Of a stretch of 64,000 bases of DNA, positions 1 to 10,300 are shown one piece after another (positions within the stretch are counted from its first letter, which is position 1; each line of letters begins with the position of its first letter). Source of the stretch: Litoditis marina (taxonomy: Eukaryota; Nematoda; Chromadorea; Rhabditida; Rhabditidae); contig OZ038435.1 of assembly GCA_964036275.1 (NCBI GenBank), positions 8,432,829 through 8,496,828 of the forward strand, given 5' to 3'. The translations under genes were made by a program, and so were the position numbers. The notes under the pieces were generated by a model that searched no databases, was not told where the DNA came from, and saw only the letters and a list, made by a program, of their open reading frames with translations.

Positions 1-555
1 ATTCGACAGTACTTTTTTTTCGCAATGAACAGCGGTATACTAGAGATTTTCTCAGAGAAATGTTAATCCACTTTCACACTCAAAATATCTAGTTGAACCA
101 CAATCGAGCCAGTAAAATCCAAACTAGCCGAAAATGTTTTGAACTCTCTGTTCGTATGTGCGCATGTATGATTGAATTGAATAGAATAGAATGAAGAAAA
201 GTGATGCCAGATACATTAGCCCATTCCGACCTTTTCCAAATTTCCATGATAATTTTGAGCGTACATCAGCAGCGGATTGAAACAAGTACAATACAACTGG
301 AACTGGTAACTAGCGCTATAACCTATAAAACAACCACCTTCAATAAAAATAAAGATAAACCCAACAATTTTTTTGTCGTGAAAAAATCCGTTCAGGTTTT
401 AATGGAACAAGATGTTTACATGTTTACCTTCGAGATGTTTACCTTCCCAAATTGTTCACAACTTTTCTCATTCGCGCGTCAGGCGTAATCCGACAGTAAG
501 GTATAGCCGTCAGTTTATATGAAATGAAGCTATGAATACAAAAACTTAAACTAAC

Positions 556-717
556 CATTGCAATTGCTATTTGATACTTGAACTTGTTTGGCAGGGTGAT
601 GGCCGCTTGGCGTAGTTTAGAGCAGGTTTGCGATAAAATAACACGCTTCCTGGGAGAAAGATAGCAATATAGTTGCCACAACACTTCGTCGGGAAGATCG
701 CGAATATTTGAGGGCAT
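556..717 (-). CDS. F-box first exon of a family member running off the left edge (gene A)
   Basis: The exon encodes 54 residues, from M-P-S-N-I to I-A-I-A-M, and contains an F-box: DLPDEVLWQLYCYL, then LSQTCSKLRQAA and LPNKFK. It has the same layout as the first exons of genes B to I. The ATG directly follows a splice acceptor (TCTTCCAG) and the exon ends in phase 0 at a GTTAGT donor. No second exon of the family is visible at 1-555, so the rest of the gene should lie left of the window. F-box domains generally bind Skp1 in SCF ubiquitin ligases; that role is inferred here. It is the most divergent F-box of the set, and closest to the broken exon at 51550-51715. Confidence 0.75.
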
Positions 718-1477
718 CTGGAAGAAACGGATTATTTCACTCATACTTATCAGCCCCCGTAGATATAGAAAAGCCGAGAAGAATTCAAGGAACGGGTTGT
801 TCAATCAGCAATAATTAATTAATTGCCCTACTTTGAGCACATTTTATATATACTTTGTTGTGAGAGAAGAATAAACCTTACACTTATCATCGTGAAGCAT
901 AATAGTAATCAAAGAAAAGTTAATCACAACTATAGCTGGTATCACAACATGGATAGGAGGGTGTCTGCATTATCTACCTGACACTACATCTACAACACAA
1001 ACTGCTGTTTTTTATTCATCTGTGTGAATATTTCGCAACCTAACGGGTTCATAATTTTTATTTTCTTCATGAAATGATTACTTAGTTTAATCATTTAACG
1101 TAAAATTTGAGTTCACCTACGATATAAGGCTTAGGCTTAGGCAAACCACCGTTCCTAGAGTTTTTCCGGCACTCCGTGGTAGCGATTTACACAGACAAAT
1201 AAAAAACAGCAGTTTGTGTTGTGGCCTGCAATGTTTCTGTTGTCTTATCGGCGGTTACTTACTGCAACTGACTACCTGAAAATCTTCGATAATTTAGCGC
1301 TTCCACATTCTTCTTTTCACACGTACGCACCAACTGGTAGATTTGCAATTCTGTCGTTTCAAACCGTTCACAGTCTTCTCTCGTAGTTAGATCAATTGAT
1401 TAACTTGCATATATTTTACAATTTTCAAGTTTCGAAACTCCGCGCTCAGAATATTCAGAATATCGCCGCACCTAACA
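718..1477. other. Spacer between divergent gene A and the REXO4-like gene
   Basis: No coding exon seen. Two exact TTAGGC units lie at 1131-1142. The sequence around them (GGCTTAGGCTTAGG, followed by GTTCCTAGA) recurs at 38476-38505, so they belong to a dispersed repeat and are not a telomere remnant proper. A possible splice-leader acceptor (ATATTCAG) lies about 20 bases before the ATG at 1478. Confidence 0.5.
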
Positions 1478-4400
1478 ATGACGGAACCAGCCGAAGTCCC
1501 GAAAAAGACGACGAGAAAGGTGGGTAGAAAATGTACACTTTTCATTCAAATTCATGTTTCGACTGTGCCCTGAAATGTGCCACAATAAAACAACAAACAC
1601 AGGAGATTGGTGAACTTTCAGTTAAAGAAGGAAGATTATGTGGTCCAATCCCAACGCTTCAGTCCTTTGAACTGCAATACATTTTTCAATTGCAGTTTTA
1701 AGGACCGTTGTCACGGGATTGGTCCACATAATCGTCCTGCTATAAGTTAGGGGGTTGGCCGGGTTGACCCAGCGGACTGGAACAAAATGAACGTCTCATC
1801 TGCACTTTGCCCGCTAAACCACATTGTTGATTGGGTACTTAGTGTTTTTCTAACACATAATCCTTGTTCCATGTTCTAGTTCTACACCTGAAGCGTAACG
1901 TGTGGGCAACCCGAATGAGTCATTCAACGTATATTCTTTTTCTAACGTGTGAGTTTTTTTTTACAGAGAAATCCAAAGAAAAAGAAGAGTTCCCGAGATC
2001 AGTCTCATCTCCCCACGACAATCATTGAGGAGACAGATGTGACTATTCTGTCTATGGACCACCAAAAGTTGGTAACTTTTCGTTTTTCGGTTCTCCTTTT
2101 TCATATTGTTGATGGTAGTCACACAGTTGAAATGACATTTACATTATTCATGGGCCGATTTTTTGTGGGACTGCTAAAACGAACTCGTTTTCCAATTCAA
2201 ATAAGCGATTTCATACCAAAAGTATGTTTATTTTTTTTCTTTCTCGACTATTCGACTAAGTTTACTGCAGTATGTATACATTCGAACAAATGAAAGACAA
2301 AGACACACTTTACAGTGAATTGGTACAGTTCGAGAGTACACAATTCGCTCGAAAAGTACATAGTTGCGTAGAAAACTGTAATTTTGTGCATGTTTCCAGG
2401 GGCAAACCCACTGCCGTGCTCGCACTCGATTGTGAATGTGTCGGAGGTGGTGAGGATGGAAAGAAAAACATTCTAGCCAGAGTCTCAATTGTTAATCAAG
2501 TCAGTTTTTTTAATAATAGAGGGTTCGAATCCCGTATGGTGCAAATCGGGTAAAAATTGATAAATTGGGTATTCAAAAGATACTTACATTGTAGACAATA
2601 ATATAAGAAATTCTCGAAAAAAATTTTTATTTAAAATAATTCACGGATATTTTCTGGATCTCCCACGGATTCTCCCCGGAAATTCACATGGTAATATCGT
2701 GGTATTTACACGTGAAGATCCGTGGTAAATCCGTGGAGGTTTCGGAAAATATCCGTGGTAAAAATATCCCCGTGGTAACAGTCACGATTGTGCAAAAAAT
2801 ACATACACTCGGTATCTCGATTTTCATATTTTTGGGTGTGAAGACGATCACATATACCCTGTTTCAACCCGAGTGAGCCCGTTTTTTGTTTCGGAAACAA
2901 ACTATATTTTCAGTTTGGCGAGGTTGTTTATGACGAGTTCATTGAGCCAGTGATTCCGGTGGTCGATTATCGAACCGCAATCAGCGGAGTTCTACCGGAG
3001 GATCTAGTTGATGGTATGTTTTCTCTGAATTTGTAGTTTGCTCATTGTGAATGTCACACTGCATTCGTGTACTGTAGCTTGAGGTCTTGCAGAGCTGTAG
3101 TTTGATCATTTCAAACGGCCTTGTAGTAGGTAACGAAATATTTTGTGTAGTTTGATCTCGATACCTTCCATAACTTATTATTTTAGACTTAAAAGCAAGC
3201 GGATCAAATTACAAACACAGCGGGATAAAGCAATATCCACAGCATACGCTGGCTTCGGAAAGAGCCAACTCTTTCTACTTTCCATTTCACCCGCTCTTGG
3301 ACTGATAAAATAAGATGTTGAACTATCCAAACCAAGTTATCACGTATTCTAATGTAATATAGACTATTGCTGATTGATATGCAATATTTTGTTCCCAGTT
3401 TCTTTGTTTCTTCGATGTTCAAATAGAGTTAATTTCAGGCGTGCCCTTCAAAGAGATGAAAAAGGAGACAGCCAAAATTCTTCGAGGCAGGCTGGTGGTG
3501 GGACACTCGGTACACTATGACTTCAAGGTTAGCAGATGCAGGATTATTCACATTTATTTGAAAAAAGGGAAATCTTCAAGGACTTCTGAGAAAAATCGTA
3601 TATTAGCCGTTTTTTCTATGTTCACAACTGTCTGTAACACAGTTGCTCGACAACTTTGTGGTGCAACGTTCCGGATACTTCACTGGTCATCAGATAGTAT
3701 CTCAGATCCCTTTTTACTGTAGGGCTCGCTCTAGCCCGCTGTGTTTATAGTTTGCTCCCGACTTTCTATCCGCTGTTTCATCCGCTCATGAATAGTCAAA
3801 ATAGGTTTTTGAACTATTCAAACTGTGTTTTCAAGTTAGAAGTTATCACGTATTCTAATGTATAATCCTCTTCCCCTTTCCCACTTTCCCGTCTGAACTC
3901 GTTAAATATAGCGTGTATCGACATCAAACTACAACGGATGGTACAAACTACAAACACCTTTGACTCGTGCACTACTCCGTTCCTGTCTCCACTTCTATCA
4001 TTCTTTTCAGATGATCAAGTTTTGGACTCCATATCATCTCGTCAGAGATACTGCCAACTGTCGAATTCTCACCGATTTGGTCGAAGGGAAAAAGGTCAGT
4101 TTGCTCTTATTCAATATTTTATTAATGTAAATATCACGTGTAGGAAACGTGTACATTAACCCTATATCTTGACCTGATGATATGAACATTTTATAAGTTG
4201 TAATCAGTTAAATTATGTAAAATTAACTAGAAAATATAAGTTACTATGCGAAAAGTATTGTGGCTCGTGTCAACAAGCTCAACTACTATAAACGAAATAG
4301 AAGTTTAAACAATGTCCGTGTATTACAGACACCTTCTCTGAAGACGCTGGTCTCTACCGTTTTGGAGGTCGAAATTCAGAAGGAACAACACGATTCAGTG

Positions 4401-5016
4401 GGTCGAAGTTATATTTTTAACTGCTGACTAACGTTTAAAATTCGAGTTATTCGCCGAAAAGTTCAGGGAAATAACTTCTAGGGTACCGGGGAATTGCAGT
4501 TCAAAGAACCGATGCCTCGGGATCGGTCCACTTAATTGTCCTACTTTAACTACTGACAAACGTAGGAAATCTGGGAAAACCTTCTAGGGAAAAAGCACTG
4601 TGAATTGAATTATGCTTATGCGTGGGCCGCTTCATGCAATTTAGACAAAATTAGCCAATGATTCTGGGCTAGTGTGTAAGTGTAGTCTGGTTGGTTCTGA
4701 TGTGTCGGTTCGGAATTCCTGCTGTGTACCACAGCAGTTGATCAACTCTTTCAGTTTTTCATATTCTGTTCTACGGGATACTTCACGAATGATGTTGAAA
4801 TTCTTTGCGTTCTTCTACTCTTCTCACTGAAGATTTCAGTTTCATGTTTCACTGAAAAAAGCCATTCAAAAGTATGCCTGAGTACTGTAACCGTCCACGT
4901 AAGAGTGAAACCAAGTATAAATCGTTTAGGTGAGTGACGCACGGGCTGCTCTCCTGCTGTATTTGTCTGTGAAAACTAGCTGGGAGCTGGATATCAGAAC
5001 AAAACGGGACAAGTAA
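1478..5016 (+). CDS. REXO4: REXO4-like DEDDh 3'-5' RNA exonuclease
   Basis: Eight exons: 1478-1519, 1967-2067, 2400-2499, 2914-3013, 3439-3527, 4011-4094, 4329-4397 and 4930-5016. They sum to 672 bases, or 223 residues plus TAA. All three DEDDh motifs of the REXO4/ISG20 family are present: Exo I ALDCECVG (D58, E60), Exo II GHSVHYDFK (D142) and Exo III HDSVSDARAA (H193, D198). A conserved VDYRT follows Exo I. The first 30 residues are lysine-rich (KKTTRK, PKKKK), compatible with nucleolar targeting. The family trims structured RNA, notably in rRNA processing; that role is inferred. The protein is about half the length of human REXO4 because the N-terminal extension is short. The exon 2 donor (GTTGGT at 2068) was chosen because it alone joins exon 3 in frame. 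The gene is unrelated to the F-box array and gives a single-copy anchor for synteny. Confidence 0.9.
1622..1747. mobile_element. TTAA-flanked MITE, copy 1 (in REXO4 intron 1)
   Basis: A near-palindrome of about 125 bp. It starts TTAA-AGAAGGAAGATTATGTGG and ends CCACATAATCGTCC, with a degenerate right border. Better copies lie at 31753-31876, 39058-39181, 46102-46225 and 49943-50064. Confidence 0.65.
4455..4555. repeat. Degenerate half of the TTAA-flanked MITE (REXO4 intron 7)
   Basis: Only the right half is recognisable: AATTGCAGTTCAAAG, then GGATCGGTCCACTTAATTGTCC and CTTTAA. Confidence 0.4.
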
Positions 5017-5254
5017 TTTCACTCCATTATCATGTTTTGTTAAGTTTTCATTTACGGTTCCTTAGGGCTTAAAACGTAAACCTTAAAGATTTTCTGCTCA
5101 TCTATTTACGCATGCACATATTACATACTGTATGATTTGTTTACTCAATTTTTCTTTCAATTCTCCACATCTCATTCACGAGCTTTTCTGTTTGAGCTGT
5201 TGAATCGACCTAATTTTTGCAACAAAAAAACCATATTCATCTCTCAATATTGAC

Positions 5255-5815
5255 TAGGGTTGTTAAAGTCGAACTCGAAACTCGACTCGACTCGAAAAAA
5301 CTCGAAAATTTTCGAGTTGAGTCGAACTCGAAACTCGAAAACTCGAAATTTCTCAAAACTCGAAAACTCGAAATTTCTCAAAACTCGAAAACTCGAAATT
5401 TCTCAAAACTCGAAATTTTCCAAAAACGCGAAAACTCGAAAACTCGAAATTTTCCAAAATTCGAAAACTCGAAATTTCCCAAAACTCGAAAACTCGAAAT
5501 TTTGAACGCGAAAACTCGAAAATCTAAATTTCGGACTCGAAAAATGTCTCTTTTGGGTCGAAAAACACTCAAAACTCGACTTGACTCGAGAAAACTCGAA
5601 AATTTTCGAGTTGAGTCGAACTCGAAACTCGAAAACTCGAAATTTCCCAAAACTCGAAAACTCGAAAACTAGAAAACTCGAAATTTTTCAAAACTCGAAA
5701 ACTCGAAATTGTTGAAAACTCGATAACTCGAAAACTCGAAATTTCCCAAAACTCGAAAACTCGAAATTTCCCAAAACTCGAAAACTCGAAATTTTGAACT
5801 CGATTAACAACCCTA
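5255..5815. mobile_element. hAT-like element filled with a CTCGAAA array
   Basis: A 561-bp block built almost entirely of CTCGAAA and AAATTTC variants. It is bounded by the inverted termini TAGGGTTGTTAA and TTAACAACCCTA. The eight bases ATATTGAC stand on both sides (5247-5254 and 5816-5823), a perfect 8-bp target-site duplication. TAGGG-type termini and an 8-bp duplication fit the hAT superfamily. There is no transposase, and the open frames across it are artefacts of the repeat. Short relatives with the same border and CGAGTTT motifs lie at about 21219-21302 and 29740-29823. Confidence 0.75.
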
Positions 5816-7328
5816 ATATTGACGTAAAAATATATTTCTTTCTCTTTTTTCTGTTCCTGCCAGCCCAATTCTGATAATAAGTTTCTCTGTTATGCGAAAT
5901 GCGGTTATGCCAAATAGTTTTCCATGTTTTTCCATGTTTCCTTGAAATGGCAATCGAAACATATTCCAATTATTGTGATGTTGATTTTATGTGCTCGTTC
6001 ATAATGTTGTGATTTAATTGTTACTTTTCCAATTAATCTTTAAAATATATTTTGTCTCTTAACATAACTGTTTTTGTTATACTTCTGATAATTCATACGT
6101 GTACTCTTATAGTGACTTGCTCTGTAATTAGTTGTTCATTCGCATTACTTGTTACACATTACGCATTACTTGTTACACATTACGCATTACATTACGCATT
6201 CGCATTACGTGTTACAAATATCAAGTATTTCTGAAAACTCTAACATTATGAGAAAACCTATTCGAAATGCAGAATTCCTACTGTAAGAGTGCACGATCGA
6301 ATAAAACCGAGTATCCAACTTCTTCCACCATGTTTACGGTTCACTTTGCTCATTGTTGTTTTAAATGTATCTCATAGGAAAGTAGCCAAATTGCAATCTG
6401 TCACTAATAAACACATTGTACCCACCGTTTTTTTTTTGTTGATGGAATGAATGCAACTGAAATTATACTGAATGCTTTTACTCTCCCAATCAGTTTTCGG
6501 CAATTGTGAGATCTCTTCACCGGAAAGATTTGGTCAAACTATTGACAACTGCCTCATAATCTTATGTCAGCAGGTAAACCAACCGTTTCTCTCAAGCTTT
6601 CTTCATAAAAGACCTATTTTATCTTAGAGGATGGAAAAGGTGAAAATGCTAGTTTTTCTATCGTGTCACCTTGATCGAAACATATTCCACACATTGTGAT
6701 GTTTATTCTATGTGCTAGATTTAACTACGGCCGCTGTTTGAAAAATTGAACTGCTTTGGTTTACTGACAGCGGGTAATCCCCAGTTGGAAGCTGGTTGAC
6801 AGCGGGTATCTAATTGCCATTATCTTCCCTTACACCTGCGAAATTTGGAGGACATTTATCAAAATGTCTTACAAATTATTTGTATGGCTCATCTTGAGCT
6901 ATTTACGCTCCAACTATTCAAAATTTTGGGGTTTTTTTTTCAATTTGCGACTCTACACTCTACATAACTTGATAGCTTTCGAACATCCGCAGTCTTCATA
7001 TTCCTGTAACCAGAACAAAAACAGTGAACAATAAGGACGTAGTACGGAAGAAGAAACACTGATTGAACAACATGAAAATAACAGAATTATAAAACAAATC
7101 AAACTAAATGCATCAAACTGTAGGAAAACATTGCATGGAACTAATGCATACACATGATGAAGAAATACATTGTACGTGATGACCATTATCCAAAAACTAG
7201 TATTGTGAAAGGTAATCGTGAGCTTAGCAACAATAGTAAAATCGAGCAACGTAACGGTTGTTAATGAGAACAAACAGCTTGAACTTGGAGATGCGAAAAT
7301 CATGACTATTTTTCCCTGAACTTAAAAT
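5816..7328. other. Spacer between the REXO4-like gene and gene B
   Basis: No supported gene. A short tandem repeat of TTACGCATTACTTGTTACACA-like units occupies 6140-6220. A pyrimidine-rich stretch on the minus strand (6953-7303) gives a long hydrophobic frame. Similar stretches lie downstream of C and D in different frames, so I treat it as non-coding 3' flank. Confidence 0.5.
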
Positions 7329-10300
7329 CTACATTCCTACTGTACGGCTGAACGCGCTGTCCATCTGTCCTGAAAAACGGAAGTGTACAAAAAAACCCGT
7401 TTGATATAATTTCGAATCTATTCGAATCAGGAGTTAAATATGTCCGGACCATTTTCTGGAAAGTTCAATGAAGCAGTCTCTAGGTGGAGACCAAATCTTA
7501 GATGTACTCTGACGTTCATACGCGCACTAGGCCACACATTCTGACCTAGAAGCGACCAGATCAAACTAAAAACATTGCGGGATAAGGCAACTAGGCAACA
7601 TACACCGCATAAGCTTGTCTTGAAGAATCGAACACAATAGTTCATGCACCAGAAAACTTTTTGATTTGAGAAGGCTGTATAGTTCCTGCCATTCCCACTG
7701 AGAATTTCGAAGTTTGCCCAATTAATTTCCAGGTTGTTTTTCGTGACCTTGCAGTTTAAAAAAAACCTAAAATCTAGCGGTTGTCTGGCTTCACGGCAAC
7801 ACATAAATAAGAAAAGTGTTCAGACTGCTTATGTTTGCGCAAAGCAATCGTGATTCAGAAATCTTGGCACGGTGCCAATCAGTTTCAGTGCGAATAAGAC
7901 CAAGTAAAACTAACGTTGAAGAGCCGGGGTGAGTTTTCGCGTCCGGGGAACAGCATCGTCAGAGTCAATCATTCCCTTCACTCGCATCTGAAGTGTGTTC
8001 TTCTTCGGTTCGGGGGCGAACACCGGGCCCTGCCAACTGACCCTGGAAACGTGGCAAGATACAAGACCTGGACATTGGAAAACAATTTGACAGTAGCATT
8101 CTTTTTTCTATTCTCGAACAAATCGTAAATTTCCAATACGAAAAGTCAAACGCTTTGTAGTGTCCTCTTTGTTCTTGAACAGAAAAAGAGTGTTACATTT
8201 ACAGTTTTTTAATGGCCATATCCTATATGTACGGCAACATTGCCAAGTACGACGGTGTTCACTAAAACTCGATCAGAGGATGTGTTGATACTGTGCATCT
8301 CGGTCATCTTCTGTGTTTGAAGTTTGATTCCTCCATATTACAGTTGTAAATCGAAATCTGTGCCATGCATGGAGATCAAACTACAACACAGACAATGTAA
8401 TTTCAACTTCTTGCAACAAACATATCGGAAACCCTATACTCTACCTAAATTTATCCGCAACGGCAGTCACGGACTTTGAAAGTTTCTGCGAATAACAGCC
8501 TCGATCACCCGCCTTATTTTTCAACGACAATTATAAAAGAAAACTATGCTGATCTCTGGTGTTGAGAGGCGTGAACGTGAACCGTATTGCATCTCAAATC
8601 CGGTTGCATTTGAAAACAACCAATAGTTTTGTACACATGCAACCTGAGGCCGTGTGCATGAAACATCCCGGGCCGGGTTGGAATGCTATCCCGAGCTAAA
8701 TTGGGGAAATAGCTCGGGATAACATCCCAACCCGGCCCGGATGTGTCATGCATACGGCCACGGGTTGCATTTTGGTTGCATATGCTATTAGGAAAACGGT
8801 TAATGACCCCCCGATCTCACCTGTACTGTCCCTTGTTCATTGTGCGCCAGACCACATCCACACCTGTCTCCTCACTCTTGTAGTAGCAAATCGATTCCGA
8901 CTGGCCCAACTCCTTTCGAATGTTCTCCAATTGCTGCAAAAACAACCCAGTTACTTTAATTATCAGAGCACTAAATAAAAATCTAAAATTTGATTTGAAA
9001 AAAGAGTATAGAATTTCATCGTTCAGCAAGGTTGACGATTGAAAAATCGGAGTCGGTTTCAACTTTTTGTGTTCGTTTCGAGTAATAGATTCCCAATGAT
9101 TAAATTTGAAAACAGAAAACAATTAGGATCAATCAAATTAAGTATACTGTAAAGTATACCGTTTTACGGATGGTGTTACAGCAGTAATGCCACCAGTAAG
9201 TTAACTTTACTGATGGCGGAAGCCGGAAGTATGGCTATGTCATTCTTCTGAATATTTCCGAGAAAATGCAATCAAAAACTATTGAAAATAATTATTGCAA
9301 ATTTGTGTAGTCTCTAAACCAGTTTGAGCTCAAAACCTCGATTTCTAAGACAAACTGGACTCGAGAATCGAAAATCTAGAAACTCGTAGTGAAAACCCTC
9401 CACAATTCATCAAATAAGATAGGTAGGTTGGAACGAAACTAACCGCTGAGAAAGGATTGTAGCGTTTCTTCATCTCCTCTCCATAAGGGATCCAGAAACA
9501 ATAATTGAACGAGCTTCCTTTGAAACCACCCTCGAGGTACTTCTGAAAATATCGAATTCCACGCAGTGCTGACTCGATAACAGATTATTCACACGTGAAT
9601 AAGCTTGCTGCTTGCACATCTGTACTTTCCGAGTCTACCGTTGAAAAGAGACAGTCTTTTCTATTACATTACAGACCTGTGATCACCCCTGCATTACACA
9701 TCGACTGGCTAGACATATTGGTCGTTAATCCTCATTATATGTTGGCTCAGGCTCACTCTTCTGACTCGAAAGGGAAGCTGCTTTCTTTCCTATCACCAAC
9801 TCACTTTTCTACAGAAAAAAGTATTTATATATAGGATATAGCAAATGTATGAACTCGAGAATTTTCCAAATCTGCTTTCCCAGAAAAAATTCATCTTCAA
9901 AAACTCAGGTGATGTATTACTAATACGAAAAATGTGCAGTTGACAGTTGTGATGTTATGTTTGTTTCCGAAATGACCCAAAACTTCCAAAAGTGTTTGTC
10001 CGTGAGATCTACAAACTACAAACAAGGCTCTGAAATCAACTAACCATGACAAACTGCTCGAAATCGCGTAGCGAGTTCTTGGTAAAATCCCGCGGTAATG
10101 GGATGAGCCAAAGTGCCAGATGAGAGAACCAGTGCAGCGGAATATAGGCGAAGAGACGGTAGGAGAAAGAATAGCGAATATCCACTGAACGAATGCCGCT
10201 GTTGGCAATGTTCCAAAGAATCACCACTAGAGACACACGACTAACCACAAAAACTGACGAGTGAAGGCTTCTGGAAATACGAGCCGAAGTTAGGATCAAT

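Noticed and set aside
1131..1142. TTAGGC repeats as an internal telomere or chromosome-fusion scar
   Set aside because: Only two units, and the same flanking sequence recurs at 38476, so it is part of a dispersed repeat.
2521..2900. Fold-back GATCCGTGG-type words in REXO4 intron 3 as a regulatory RNA
   Set aside because: Short inverted words (CACGGATATTTTC and its complement) typical of the surrounding repeats; nothing supports a defined RNA.
5217..5969. Long overlapping frames on both strands with repeated NSKTRNF-like peptides
   Set aside because: Translation of the CTCGAAA array; both strands are open because of the repeat.
6953..7303. Hydrophobic 116-codon minus-strand frame downstream of gene B, with similar frames after C and D
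   Set aside because: The stretch is T-rich, which alone gives hydrophobic codons. The frame is not conserved between the three copies and there are no consistent splice sites.
7864..7878. TTGGCACGGTGCCAA as an NFI binding site controlling gene B
   Set aside because: It matches the consensus, but similar GGCACG(G/C)TG(C/G)C words recur in 3' flanks at 19446 and 21399 as part of a repeat, and its position inside an intron is uninformative.
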